Shown in pieces: positions 27,411 through 37,012 of a stretch of 64,000 nucleotides of DNA. The notes below the pieces were generated by a model that was given only the letters and a program-made list of their open reading frames with translations, did no database searches and was not told the DNA's origin. The first letter of the stretch is position 1. The number at the start of each line of letters is the position of its first letter. The stretch covers positions 62,001-126,000 of the forward strand of contig DAOQSN010000010.1 of assembly GCA_035356615.1 (NCBI GenBank), written 5' to 3'. The position numbers and the translations under genes were made by a program. The stretch comes from JAKQDH01 sp029558835. Its GTDB lineage: Bacteria > Planctomycetota > Phycisphaerae > UBA1845.

Positions 27411-28316
27411 ATATCGGTTCCTCCTTCCGAATCTCCAGTTCGAACGACGAATGAGACAATGCCGATCGAGTTGCCTCAGGGATCCTGTGTGCGCTCTCAA
27501 TCACGACGTGCAGCCCACAATCCCCGCCGGCGCCTCCTCTGGCCCTCCCAGACCTACTAACGTGCGCACAGGCCCCACGGCAGATGCCCGTGCACCTTGT
27601 AGCCAAGAATACCCCCGCGCGGTCGAAAAGGCAAGAAGATTATCGACAGTCTTTTACGTCCATTTCCACGGGCGGGTGTGGCGCCTGGGCAAAGGACCGT
27701 GCGATCTCCCAACTCATTGTCCGATAGACGTTTAGAACGTCCACCACCCGACGGGTGAGCGCATGCGTGTCTCTTGATCGGGCGCCGTGGCCCGCTGGGG
27801 TGGTTGTCTCGGCCAAGGGCGGACCAGTCGGGGTAGGCTGGAACGGGCACCGACGATCCGCTTGGCTCCCTCTGTGGGGCCGGGCGGTACGCAGCAGGGC
27901 GCTTGGCCGCCTGCTGAGGAACGCGGTGTCTGCGGCGATGCCCCCGGATGGGTGGCGTGTTGGGCGTCTTGGACGTCGGCTGCGGGAGGCCGACGTGTTT
28001 CTTCGCCGGGCGGGCAGCGGACCGGCCGGTAGGGGGGGCCTGCGGTGGGCCTGTGTCCCGCGCGCGTGATGGCAGGATAGCTTCGCATTGTCTGCGACGC
28101 GGGCGCGATTGCACGCCGCGAGTCTTGCCCGAAGGAAGGTGCTTGCGTTCGGGGCGGGGCGTCATGGTATATTGTGGTCAGGGAGAGCGGCCGGGCACGA
28201 TCAGGCCCGGTTCGTGGGGAGAGGGACCCCCCCGCAGTATCAGAATGAGCAGACGGCGCGAGGAGTGGGTGCACGCTGCGCACGCCGGTCCGGCGCGACG
28301 TCGGGTGAACGAGGTG
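27411..28316. other. Divergent 900-nt intergenic region
   Basis: No credible gene. Contains the hairpin ACGTCGGC...GCCGACGT (27973-27996) and an extended -10 candidate TGGTATATT (28165-28173), about 145 nt before the beta-helix gene. Confidence 0.5.
27973..27996. repeat. ACGTCGGC...GCCGACGT hairpin repeat, copy 3
   Basis: 8-bp perfect inverted repeat around TGCGGGAG. Same family as the copies at 2161, 22468, 37742 and 51184. Confidence 0.6.
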
Positions 28317-30104
28317 ATGGCAACGCCGCGGTTTGCGCTGGTGGTTGGCGTGCTATTGGCGGTTTTCCCGGCCGCGACGCGTGGTGGGGAGCGCGCCGTG
28401 TACTACGTGGACGCCGAGGCGTCCGGGTCCGGCAGCGGGTCGAACTGGGTGGATGCGTTTCCGACGCTGTACGCGGCGCTGCAGGTGGCGACGGCGGGAA
28501 GCGAGATTCGGGTCGCGCAGGGCACGTACTATCCGGGGCCGCCGGCGTGTTCGCGTGAGCTCACGTTTCAACTGATCTCGGGCGTGGCCGTGCAGGGCGG
28601 CTACGCCGGGCACGGCGCGGCGGACCCGGACCACCGGGATCCGGTGCTGCAGCCGACGATCCTGAGCGGCGACATCGGGGAGGCAGGCTACTGCGCGGAC
28701 GATGTGTACCACGTCGTTACCGGCACGGGAACGGGGCGCTCGGCCGTTCTGGACGGCTTCGTCATCGAGAGCGGGCAGGCCGACGGCTCGTTTCCCCACG
28801 ACAAGGGCGGCGGGATGCTGAACGACCCGGGCGGTCCGACGGTCCGCAGCTGCGTGTTCCGCGACAACTTCGCGCAGTCGGGCGGGGCGATGTACAACGG
28901 CTACGGGTACGTGCCGCTCGTCGAGAACTGCACGTTCGTTGGCAATCGGGCGTATTCCAATGGCGGGGCGGTGTTCAACATGGGTTCGGGGGCCGACGTG
29001 CGCGGCTGCCTGTTTTCCGACAACAGCAGTGAACTTTCCGGGGGGGCGGTGAGTGACCTGTACGCGCCGAGTTCCTATGCGGACTGCATGTTCGAAGGGA
29101 ACGTCTCGGTCTACCGCGGGGGGGCGGTGTTCAACCTGACTGGCGCGCCGACGTTCACGCGGTGCACGTTTCAGGCCAACGACGCCGTGGGGACCGGCAG
29201 CTCGGCGAAGGGCGGCGCGGGCGTGTACAACGACTCCGGGAGCCCGTCGTTCACGGATTGTGACTTCCTCGACAATCTGTCCACGCGTCAGGGGGGAGGA
29301 CTGGTGAACCGGCGGGGCAGTCCGTCCTTACGCAACTGCCGGTTCGCGGAGAACCTGGCGACCGGCGAGGGCGGTGGAGTGTACAACATCGAGGGCAGTC
29401 CGCAGCTCGTCAACTGTGCGTTCGTGGGGAACTGGTCGCTGGTGCAGGGCGGGGCGTTGCTCAGTGACGGCGGGACGGTCACGTTGCTTAACTCCACGCT
29501 GACGGGCAACCGCGGTTTCGGGACGGGTGCCGGCGGGGTCCAGGTGACACAGGGCGGGCTGAACCTGCGGAGCGGGATTCTCTGGGGCAACCGCAACGCG
29601 CAGGGGACGGCGGAGGCCGCCCAGATTGGCCTCACCTTTGGCACGCTGTCCGTCAACTACTCGTGCGTGCAGGGGTGGAGCGGGGCGTGGGGCGGTACCG
29701 GCAACATCGGGGCGGTGCCGGGCTTCGAGGACCTGGCCGGGCCGGACGGCATCACCGGCACAGAGGACGACGACCTGACGTTGCGGGTGGATTCACCGTG
29801 CCTCGATGCCGGCGATCCGACCTACGTGCCCGGTTCGGGCGAGACCGACCTGTACGGCGCGCCACGCCTGGTGTGCGGCACCGTGGACATGGGAGCGGTG
29901 GAGTTCGGCAGGATCATTGGGGACCTGACGTGTGATCACGTGATTACGATCGCGGACTTCTCCGCCTGGTCCGGGTGTGCGTCGGACCCGGCTCGGGCGC
30001 CCTGCGTCGGAGAGTGTTGCGTCTATGACTTCAGTGCGGACGGAGCGATCAATCTGCGCGACTTTGCGGCCTTTCAGAATGCCATTACTGCCGGCGAGCC
30101 GTGA
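28317..30104 (+). CDS. Secreted right-handed beta-helix protein with dockerin-like tail
   Basis: 595 aa. Signal peptide FALVVGVLLAVFPAATRGG is followed by AVYYVDAEASGSGSGSNWVDAF, a start typical of polymorphic outer-membrane or parallel beta-helix exoproteins. Repeats of about 40 residues follow, with the N-C-x-F-x-x-N pattern (VENCTFVGNRAYSNGGAVFN, LRNCRFAENLATGEGGGVYN, LVNCAFVGNWSLVQGGALLS), then DLYGAPRLVCGTVDMGAVEF closing the helix. The C-terminus GDLTCDHVITIADFSAW...DFSADGAINLRDFAAFQ is dockerin-like. The start is uncertain: ATG 28317 lacks an SD, and ATG 28245 would add 24 basic residues. Likely surface adhesin or polysaccharide-active; no catalytic signature seen. Confidence 0.83.
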   Translation: MATPRFALVVGVLLAVFPAATRGGERAVYYVDAEASGSGSGSNWVDAFPTLYAALQVATAGSEIRVAQGTYYPGPPACSRELTFQLISGVAVQGGYAGHGAADPDHRDPVLQPTILSGDIGEAGYCADDVYHVVTGTGTGRSAVLDGFVIESGQADGSFPHDKGGGMLNDPGGPTVRSCVFRDNFAQSGGAMYNGYGYVPLVENCTFVGNRAYSNGGAVFNMGSGADVRGCLFSDNSSELSGGAVSDLYAPSSYADCMFEGNVSVYRGGAVFNLTGAPTFTRCTFQANDAVGTGSSAKGGAGVYNDSGSPSFTDCDFLDNLSTRQGGGLVNRRGSPSLRNCRFAENLATGEGGGVYNIEGSPQLVNCAFVGNWSLVQGGALLSDGGTVTLLNSTLTGNRGFGTGAGGVQVTQGGLNLRSGILWGNRNAQGTAEAAQIGLTFGTLSVNYSCVQGWSGAWGGTGNIGAVPGFEDLAGPDGITGTEDDDLTLRVDSPCLDAGDPTYVPGSGETDLYGAPRLVCGTVDMGAVEFGRIIGDLTCDHVITIADFSAWSGCASDPARAPCVGECCVYDFSADGAINLRDFAAFQNAITAGEP

Positions 30105-30218
30105 ATCACCGTGCGTCATCAGGCGACGCCGGCGCGGACATCCGTCCGCCTTGTGACGCTCGCACGTCGGACCCGGGCTGCGGGACTTCCCAGGGCGATG
30201 CCCGCAGCCGGGCTGTGG

Positions 30219-31097
30219 TCAGCTACCGAGGGTGGCTTCCGCGTCGGCGAGAGCCTGCGGCAGCGACTGGCGGACCTCCTCAAGATGGCCGGCCGAGATC
30301 CCCAGCGCCTCCAGCATAGGCTCCGTGATGGCCTGGTCGGCATTGGTAATATAGAAGCCCAGGTGTTCCTGGCTGCACAGGCGGTCGGCAGCCTGGATCA
30401 GGACACCGAGACCGCGCAGTTCGCCACTCAGGGCCTCGGGGGTGTGGTGGAAACCGACGGCCGCCCGCAGGTGCCGCGGAAATTTCCACTTCGTGGTGAG
30501 CGCCACGCCGAATGCCTGGTGGTCAGCCCCGACAATCTGCCGCTCGCACTCGAGGAAGTCGATCGACTGGGCCATGCAGGTGTCGATGACCTGGGCGAAC
30601 TGCTCGGGGTAGGCCTGCCGTTCGACCAGCATGCCGATGTCGTGGATGAGCCCCGCCACGAACATCTCGTCGGGAATGCCGTGATGGGGGGAGAGCTTGG
30701 CGAGCATACGGGCTACGACCGCGACGGCCACGCCGTGCCGCCACAGGTCCGTCGCACTGAAGTGTTCCGAGATGCGCTTGCCGCGGAAGAGGCGGGCGAT
30801 GGAGGCGGCGATCGCGATGTTCTTGACGGCCGCCAGTCCCAGCAGAACGATGGCGCGGTCCACGCTGGCCACCTGACCGGGCAGACCGTAGAAGGCCGAG
30901 TTCACCACCTTCAGCACCTTGACCGAAAGGGCGGGGTCCATCTTGATCACGTCGTGCAGATCGCGCGCGGTGCTCTTGGGGTCTTCGACGATCTCGATGA
31001 TCTTGATGGTAGTCTGCGGCAGCGTGGCGAGCCCGCTGAGCGACGCCAGGGCCCGCTCGACAACCTGCTGGGTTCTTTCGGTGGTTTCAGCAGTCAT
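30219..31097 (-). CDS. HDOD domain signalling protein
   Basis: 292 aa cytosolic protein. The HDOD region covers about residues 20-215: LPQTTIKIIEIVEDPKSTARDLHDVI, DPALSVKVLKVVNSAFYGLPGQVASVDRAIVLLGL (each given in part as seen), WRHGVAVAVVARMLA and GLIHDIGMLV. The last carries the degenerate HD pair. HDOD proteins act as scaffolds or regulators in stress, motility and c-di-GMP-related signalling. GGAGGGAGA precedes the ATG. It stands alone between the beta-helix gene and the nonulosonic acid genes. Confidence 0.9.
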   Translation of the reverse strand: MTAETTERTQQVVERALASLSGLATLPQTTIKIIEIVEDPKSTARDLHDVIKMDPALSVKVLKVVNSAFYGLPGQVASVDRAIVLLGLAAVKNIAIAASIARLFRGKRISEHFSATDLWRHGVAVAVVARMLAKLSPHHGIPDEMFVAGLIHDIGMLVERQAYPEQFAQVIDTCMAQSIDFLECERQIVGADHQAFGVALTTKWKFPRHLRAAVGFHHTPEALSGELRGLGVLIQAADRLCSQEHLGFYITNADQAITEPMLEALGISAGHLEEVRQSLPQALADAEATLGS

Positions 31098-31308
31098 GAG
31101 TCTCCCTCCAGGGGTAGGAGGTTACCGGTCCCACTGGGCGCGGACCCGCCGCGTCTGCCAGTAGAAGGGGTATCGTCGGCATAGCGCGAACAGATTAGCT
31201 TGAGTTGCTGCGGTGGCGGCCAGACGGGAGTCGGACCGGGGACGGCGCGGTACCAGGTGCCGCGCTGGTTCGTTGATCGGGGCTGCCCCCCAGACGGAAG
31301 GGCCGCGG

Positions 31309-32466
31309 TCAGTACGTCAGGCCCTTCCGACGGAACGCCGCGGAGAGGTCCACGCGGGCAAGCAACGCCGCGATGCGCCGGCCGGCCCGCCCATCGCCGT
31401 AGGGACAGCGTCCCGTCTTTCTCGGACGCGAACGCAGCGCACGCGCGAGGGCGCGCTGGATCGAGGCGTAGGACTCTTCGGCGTCCAGAATGCCCGGGCC
31501 GGCTCGCTCGCGCCCGCGTTGTCGTGGTCCGATATTCACGACGGGTACGCCGGCGACCGGCGCTTCCAGCAACCCGCTCGATGAGTTCCCGACCAACACG
31601 TCCACCTCCAGCAGCTTCCGCAGGTAGGTCTCCCGCGGCAGGGACCGCCAAACGTTGACTTCGTGGCCTCGGCTCCGGGTGCAATGCGCCTCGAGGGCCT
31701 GGAGGATGCCGGTGTGCCCGCGATCCGTGTTGGGGTAGATGATCGCGCGCTGCAGGCCCGCGTCCGCGACGGCGCGGAGGATCATGTTCATCACGCGTCG
31801 TTCATGGGCGGGCGATCGTCCGCAGGCGTGTTGGACGATCAACGCTTCGCCAGTGCGGGTGCGGGTGCCGGAGCGTACGCGCCCCAGTTGGAGGAGGTCA
31901 TCGAGGCCCGGCGCGCCGACGAGGTGCACCCGCCGGGCTTCCTCGCCCAGGCGGAGCACACGGCGGTGGGAGGTTCGCGTTGCCGTAAGATGCAGATGAG
32001 CGAGCTTGGTGATGGCGTGGCGGACGGGGTCGTCGAAGTCGCCGGGGGCGATGTCGCCGCCGTGGATGTGGGCGAGCAGACGGTCGGTGGTGACGGCCGC
32101 CAGGGCGCCGGCGAGCGCCTCGATGCGGTCCCCGAGCACCAGGACGATGTCGGTGCGGGCGCGGTCGAGAAAGCGGGTGATGCCGGCAATGCCGCGGCTC
32201 AGGCCCAGGGCCTGGTCGGTGGCGGCGTCGCTGCCCTTCTGCATGGGCACTCGGGCGGCGATACGCCGCCCGTCGCGGACGATGTCACCTACCGTGTGGC
32301 CGAACTTGCCCAGCAGGTGCATGCCGGTGACGACGAGCTGGAGTTGCAGTCGCGGGTGGTGGTCGATGGCGTCGAGCGTCGAGCGCAGCAGGCCGTATTC
32401 CGCGCGGGTGCCGGTGATGACGGCCACCCGGCGCCGGCGTTGTCGAGTTGACGCCGGTGGGGTCAT
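31309..32466 (-). CDS. neuC: UDP-N-acetylglucosamine 2-epimerase (hydrolysing), NeuC-like
   Basis: 385 aa. Releases UDP and makes N-acetylmannosamine (or a 2,4-diacetamido analogue, as LegG) for nonulosonic acid synthesis. Family signatures are VAVITGTRAEYGLLRS, VLGDRIEALAGALAA, AHIHGGDIAPGDFDDPVRHAITKLAHLH (given in part), YPNTDRGHTGI and VGNSSSGLLEAPVAGVPVVNIGPRQRGR (in part). The start codon overlaps the stop of the upstream neuA-neuB gene in an ATGA junction (32463-32466), so the two are translationally coupled. NeuC and LegG cannot be separated by eye. Confidence 0.92.
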   Translation of the reverse strand: MTPPASTRQRRRRVAVITGTRAEYGLLRSTLDAIDHHPRLQLQLVVTGMHLLGKFGHTVGDIVRDGRRIAARVPMQKGSDAATDQALGLSRGIAGITRFLDRARTDIVLVLGDRIEALAGALAAVTTDRLLAHIHGGDIAPGDFDDPVRHAITKLAHLHLTATRTSHRRVLRLGEEARRVHLVGAPGLDDLLQLGRVRSGTRTRTGEALIVQHACGRSPAHERRVMNMILRAVADAGLQRAIIYPNTDRGHTGILQALEAHCTRSRGHEVNVWRSLPRETYLRKLLEVDVLVGNSSSGLLEAPVAGVPVVNIGPRQRGRERAGPGILDAEESYASIQRALARALRSRPRKTGRCPYGDGRAGRRIAALLARVDLSAAFRRKGLTY

Positions 32467-34253
32467 TGCAGCATGTCCCAGGTGAGGAGGGTGTCGGGCG
32501 GAATATCACGGACGGCCGAGCGACCGACGACGTACGGCATCCGGTCCGGTGGAATACCCGTGCCGGGGCGCTTGAGCGTGAGCATTTCGGCGCTGATGGT
32601 CGTGCCGGCGGCGATGCGGGCGTGGGAAACGATGCTGCGGCGGGCGCTCGCACGCACGTCGGCTTCCAGGGCCGTCATGCCGAGGGCGCCCGTCCCCACG
32701 GCGGTCTGTGCGTCGCGCGCGCGGCGGACGTACTCGGCAAGCTCAGTGGGTTTCAGTGACAAAGCATGGTCCGGACCGCTGGCGCCGCGGTCGAGCGTGA
32801 AGTGCTTCTCCAGGATGCACGCTCCGGCCGCCACCGCCCAGCCGCCCGTGTGCACCGACGTGGTGTGGTCGCTGAAGCCGCACGGCGCCCGAAACCGGCG
32901 GGTCAGTTCGGCGATCGCGCCGAGGTTGGCCGACTCCAGCGGCGTCGGATAGCAGCTTACGCAGTGCAGCAGGATAAGCCGATCGCCGAGGCCGGTGGCC
33001 AGCAGACGACCCACGTGCCGTTCGATCTCCTCGGCCGTCGCGGCCCCGGTGGAGAGAATGATCGGCAGCGAAGTTCTGCCGGCGGCGTCCAGCAGCGGAT
33101 GGTTGTCGAGGTCCGTGGAGGCGATCTTCAGGGCGGCCACCCCCAGCGCCCCAGCCTGTTCGACGGCCGCCGGTGAGAACGGCGTCACGATCAGCGGCAG
33201 ACTACGCTCGGTGCAGCGGGCCCGGATGGCCGTCAACGTCTGCCCATCCAGTTCGAGCGGCGTGAGCAGGTCCCGTTGACGCGCCGTGCCACAGGTCTGG
33301 CACTGATACGCGGCGGTGCCGGCGGCGGCCGTGACCAAGTCCGTAGTACGGAAGAGCTGGAACTTGACGGCGTCCGCGCCGGCCTCGACGGCCGCGTCGA
33401 TGAGCGCGAGGGCCTTCTCCCGCGACCCGTCGTGATTGACCCCCGCCTCGGCCACGATGAACACGGGCAGGCCGGGGCCGACGTCGCGTTGGCTGATGCG
33501 CACGGTGCCCACGGGCGGCGGAGCCGGGCGGTACGCCGCCGCCGCGTCCCCCGCACGAAACCGCAGGATCGCCTCCGCCAGCGCCAGGTCGAGGGGCCCG
33601 TCGATGTCCACCGCGTCTTCGCAAGCCTGGATGAGCGCTCGGCGGTCGGCGCCGAGGAACGCCTGGTGATCGTCCGGTCGTTCGAGGGCTGCGAACAGCG
33701 CGCGGCGGGTGACGGCGCAGACCGCGCCGTCGTGGTAGTACAGCGGTTCGAGGTCTTGGCGGCGGTAGATGCTGTTGGGGCGGAATTGCCGCAGGCGGTC
33801 GCCATCCAGACGGTGCACCCAGTCCGGGTGCTGCTTGGTGACGGGGGCAACGCTGCGGACAGAATCAGCGCCGGTGCGATGCAGGTGCTCCAAGGCGCGA
33901 TCAATGAGGTCCGGCGCGCGGACCGGGATGTTGCCGTAGAGTAGAACCACCACGTCGACGCGCGTGCCGCGGGCATGTTCCCAGCATTCGACCGCGTGCC
34001 GGGCGGCCGCGTCGACCGTCGCGGTGTCGGTGGCCAGCTCCGGCGGGCGCTCGATGACCTCGATACCGACCTGCCGGGCCAGCGCCTGCGCCGGCCGCGA
34101 GTCGGTCGTGAACACGACGTCGGTCAGCAGGCGGCTTTCCCGGGCGTGATCGAACGTGTAGGCAATCACGGGCCGGCCGAGCAGAGCGCGCATGCACTTG
34201 TCGGGCAGGCCTTTGCTGCCGGCGCGGGCGATGATGATCCCCAGGGCGATCAT
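32463..34253 (-). CDS. CMP-nonulosonate cytidylyltransferase / nonulosonate synthase fusion (NeuA-NeuB)
   Basis: 596 aa bifunctional enzyme. Residues 1-235 are a CMP-sialic-acid synthetase (IIIARAGSKGLPDKCMR nucleotide loop, VVFTTDSRPAQALARQVG, YGNIPVRAPDLIDRAL, FRPNSIYRRQDLEPLYYHDG). After a short linker, residues 250-530 are a NeuB-type PEP-condensing TIM barrel (FIVAEAGVNHDGSREKALAL, AGADAVKFQLF, ALKIASTDLDNHPLLD, GFSDHT, ILEKHFTLDR). A C-terminal SAF/antifreeze-like domain ends GTGIPPDRMPYVVGRSAVRDI (in part). It overlaps neuC by ATGA. Together they give condensation and CMP activation of a nonulosonic acid. No NeuD or Leg/Pse dehydratase genes are in view, so the exact sugar is open. Confidence 0.92.
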   Translation of the reverse strand: MIALGIIIARAGSKGLPDKCMRALLGRPVIAYTFDHARESRLLTDVVFTTDSRPAQALARQVGIEVIERPPELATDTATVDAAARHAVECWEHARGTRVDVVVLLYGNIPVRAPDLIDRALEHLHRTGADSVRSVAPVTKQHPDWVHRLDGDRLRQFRPNSIYRRQDLEPLYYHDGAVCAVTRRALFAALERPDDHQAFLGADRRALIQACEDAVDIDGPLDLALAEAILRFRAGDAAAAYRPAPPPVGTVRISQRDVGPGLPVFIVAEAGVNHDGSREKALALIDAAVEAGADAVKFQLFRTTDLVTAAAGTAAYQCQTCGTARQRDLLTPLELDGQTLTAIRARCTERSLPLIVTPFSPAAVEQAGALGVAALKIASTDLDNHPLLDAAGRTSLPIILSTGAATAEEIERHVGRLLATGLGDRLILLHCVSCYPTPLESANLGAIAELTRRFRAPCGFSDHTTSVHTGGWAVAAGACILEKHFTLDRGASGPDHALSLKPTELAEYVRRARDAQTAVGTGALGMTALEADVRASARRSIVSHARIAAGTTISAEMLTLKRPGTGIPPDRMPYVVGRSAVRDIPPDTLLTWDMLQ

Positions 34254-34660
34254 GGCTGCTTACGTTATCGGTCATGCGGGAGCGGTGGCTTCAAGGCGGA
34301 CGGGCGTGGCGGCGGTTGACGGCTGTGGCGTCCGCGCGCTGCGGGGAATACGGCGGGAGGGCGAACGGCGGAGCGGGGGCGGAGCAGGTGTGAGCCCTGT
34401 GCGCCGGTGCCGGGCCCGGGTACGATCTGCGGCCGGCAGGGAACGGCGGGGCGCCGGCCCCGGCCTGAACAGGACTGAGCGGCAGGGAAATCGAGGGTGG
34501 CATGCCCAAGCCGAAGGCGCCGGCATGCCGTTGCAGCACGCTATTGCAGATGGGACCGTCGGACACGTGACCAGGCATGGCGGCGCTGCGCTTGGCCAGG
34601 GCACCCCACACCGTCCGTAGGTTTCCCTGTTAGGTGGGCCCACGTGGCAGGATCGCGTGC
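34254..34660. other. Divergent intergenic region with a GGTGGCATG element
   Basis: No gene; the right half is the repeat element at 34495-34606. Confidence 0.5.
34495..34606. repeat. GGTGGCATG element (about 112 bp)
   Basis: Begins GGGTGGCATGCCCAAGCCG and ends GCGCTTGGCCAGGGCACCCC, so the termini are inverted. Inner blocks AAGGCGCCGGCATGCC and GGCATGGCGGCGCTGCG match the element at 63308 in the same orientation and those at 53647 and 57652 in the opposite one. Confidence 0.8.
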
Positions 34661-35914
34661 ATGACGCCGAAGGCCAACAGACGCTTGTGGAACGTCGTGC
34701 GCATCGGGCTCTGCGTCGCGGCGCTGGCGTTTGTCATTCAGGGGGTGACTCTGGAGGACCGGGTGACGCTGCAGTCCGGGGAGGTGCTCAGCGGCGCCGT
34801 GCGGGAGCGGACGGACGCCGGGGTGTACGAGGTCACGGTCGCTGACGGCAGTGTCCGCGCGGTGCGGGAGGAGGACGTTGCCGTTGACGAGCAGGGGCTG
34901 CCGCGGATTGCGTTTGGGTTCAAGAGCGCCTGGCGCCAGAGCCACCGGGGCCTGCTGGTTCTGTGCGTGGTGATCTTCCTGCCGGTGGTGTTCCTCCTGG
35001 GCTTCCGCCTGCGCTTGCTGCTGGCGGCCCAGAACATCCCGCTGGGTCTGTTCGCGGCGATCAAGCTGTCGTTCGCGGGCAACTTCCTCAACTTTGCTGC
35101 CCCGCTGGGCTCCAATGCCGGCGACGTGTTCAAGGCGTACTTCGTGTCGCTGCACACGGCCCGGCGGACGGAGGCGGCCACCACGGTCTTCCTGGACCGC
35201 GCCATCGGACTGGGTACGCTGCTGCTGGTTGTCGCGGCCCTGACGACGTTCGCGCCGCGGGGCAGCAGCCTGGCCGTGCTGAAGCCGTATCTCCTGACGC
35301 TCATTACGCTGGGCGGAGCGGCAATCGTGGCCTACCTTTCTCCGGGCGTGCGCCGCTGGGCGGTCCCGCGCAAGCTGCTGGCGCGCCTGCCGGGCTACGA
35401 GCACTTGCGTCGCATCGACTCCACCGCGCGCGAACTGGCGAAGCGCCCGGGCATCGTGTTGGGGGCCGTCGGGTACACGCTCATGCTGCAGGTGATCGCG
35501 ATGGGCGCCTACATCGTGGTGGCCAAGGCACTGGGGCTGCGCGTGGAACTGCGCCACGTGCCGGAGTACTACGCCTACTTCGCCACCGGGGCGGTTGTGC
35601 AGGCGTTACCGGGACCGCCGCAAGGGCTGGGCACGGTCGAGCTGGCGTATCGCGTACTCTTCGGTCCGTTCGGTAGCGCGTCGCAGATCGTGTGTATGGC
35701 CTTGGGGATCCGTCTGATGACGCTGCTGTGCGCGTTGCCCGGCGCATTCGTGGTGCTCACCGGCGGGTACCGACCGCGGCCGGCGCCGGCGACCGAGATG
35801 TCCCCGCCGCCGGAGCCTTCGGGCACGCCCATGCCCGAACTCGCGTGTGAAGCGTCGATGCCCCCGTCCCCCGGCCCAGCCGTTTCGCCGGCGCCCGCGC
35901 GCGAGCTGCGCTGA
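34661..35914 (+). CDS. Flippase-like / LPG-synthase TM domain protein (UPF0104 type)
   Basis: 417 aa polytopic membrane protein. After one N-terminal TM helix there is an unusual soluble insert (about residues 30-78, VTLQSGEVLSGAVRERT...) that could be a small beta domain. Then comes the family core: LSFAGNFLNFAAPLGSNAGDVFKAYFV, ATTVFLDRAIGLGTLLLV and AVVQALPGPPQGLGTVE (long motif given in part). Homologs such as the AglD2/MprF membrane part move lipids or glycolipids. A Pro-rich tail of 50 residues follows the last helix. ATG 34661 has AGGA at 10 nt. The divergent neighbour is the nonulosonic acid gene pair, so a role in surface glycan export is plausible but unproven. Confidence 0.85.
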   Translation: MTPKANRRLWNVVRIGLCVAALAFVIQGVTLEDRVTLQSGEVLSGAVRERTDAGVYEVTVADGSVRAVREEDVAVDEQGLPRIAFGFKSAWRQSHRGLLVLCVVIFLPVVFLLGFRLRLLLAAQNIPLGLFAAIKLSFAGNFLNFAAPLGSNAGDVFKAYFVSLHTARRTEAATTVFLDRAIGLGTLLLVVAALTTFAPRGSSLAVLKPYLLTLITLGGAAIVAYLSPGVRRWAVPRKLLARLPGYEHLRRIDSTARELAKRPGIVLGAVGYTLMLQVIAMGAYIVVAKALGLRVELRHVPEYYAYFATGAVVQALPGPPQGLGTVELAYRVLFGPFGSASQIVCMALGIRLMTLLCALPGAFVVLTGGYRPRPAPATEMSPPPEPSGTPMPELACEASMPPSPGPAVSPAPARELR

Positions 35915-36211
35915 GGCTGCCGCTTGAACAACCGCCTCTACGCCGCGTCTTTGCCGCATACGCGTTCACGCCCGGTAACGTTGACCCGGTCTCGTCGGTG
36001 ACGCCCCGCGCGGATGCCGGATTCGCCCAAAGTGTCCCGTGCCGTCTGACGTCCAGGTCGCGCGCCCCACGCGTTGTGCCGTCACGTGCCGCGCATTATC
36101 GGGAGCGGGGTGCGGGGTTAAGTCCCGCGGCCGCACGTCCGAAATGCCCTGCGGGTGCGCGCGGGCACGGGAGCCTGCGCCGGCCGCCTGACGTGGAGGA
36201 ACCGGCGGAGC

Positions 36212-36970
36212 TTGAGTCCAGCCACGGCCATTGAGGGTACGGATGCCTTGATCCGCCTGGCGTGCGCGCGGGACGCCGCGGTCGAGCTGCGCTACGAACG
36301 CGCCGATGGCACCTGCGTCCGCGGGCGTACGCGCCTGCTGGAGGAGACGCCCGAGTGGATCCTGGCCGATGCGCCCAGCTATGAACGCCAGGACGTGCGC
36401 ATCCCCGCCCATCGTCCGGTATCGGTATTCCTGATGCTTAACGGGAAGCGGTATGAGTTCGCGACGATCATAGAGGATGACGCCGTCAAGATCAGGCTCA
36501 ACGCGGAGCAGCAGGTCCGGGGGCTGCAACTGCGTCGCCCGGCGATGATCCTGGAATCGCAACGCCGGGCCCACTTTCGGGTGTCGCTGGCCGCCTCGGA
36601 CCCCATCGGGGTGACGGTGGCTGCCTGTCACCCGCGCTTCCGTGACGCCTGCGCCATCGATGTGCAGCCGGCCCACGGGCGGCTGTTGAATATCTCCGCG
36701 GGTGGGGTGGCCCTGTTGCTTTCCACGCGGGAACTCCGTCGCGTGAGGGTAAACGACTGCTTCTACCTGGGCTTCGGACTGCCGGAGGTGGAGGGTGAGT
36801 TCAACATGCTCGCCACGGTGCGGCATGCCGTCAGTGTGCCGAGCAGCGAGTCAGTGCGCGTGGGCACGGCCTTCCTGCCGTGGAGCGGCATCGACTTGCG
36901 GGCGGATTTGCGCCGGATCGTCGGGTTCATCGCGGACTGTGAGCGACGCTCGTTACGCCGCCGGAAATGA
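36212..36970 (+). CDS. PilZ domain protein 1 (YcgR-like)
   Basis: 252 aa. The N-terminal part (to about 115) resembles the YcgR/FlgZ barrel. The PilZ domain follows with the c-di-GMP binding pair QRRAHFRVSL (RxxxR) and LNISAGGVALL in place of (D/N)xSxxG. The start is inferred: TTG 36212 has GGAGGAACCGGCGGAGC before it. A GTG at 36155 is the only longer option and no ATG exists nearby. First of three consecutive genes of this type; 42 nt separate it from the next. Likely binds c-di-GMP and controls surface or motility functions. Confidence 0.85.
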   Translation: MSPATAIEGTDALIRLACARDAAVELRYERADGTCVRGRTRLLEETPEWILADAPSYERQDVRIPAHRPVSVFLMLNGKRYEFATIIEDDAVKIRLNAEQQVRGLQLRRPAMILESQRRAHFRVSLAASDPIGVTVAACHPRFRDACAIDVQPAHGRLLNISAGGVALLLSTRELRRVRVNDCFYLGFGLPEVEGEFNMLATVRHAVSVPSSESVRVGTAFLPWSGIDLRADLRRIVGFIADCERRSLRRRK

Positions 36971-37012
36971 GCCGGCGGTTGCGTCCGGCCGGCTGCGATA
37001 AGGTGAGTAGCC

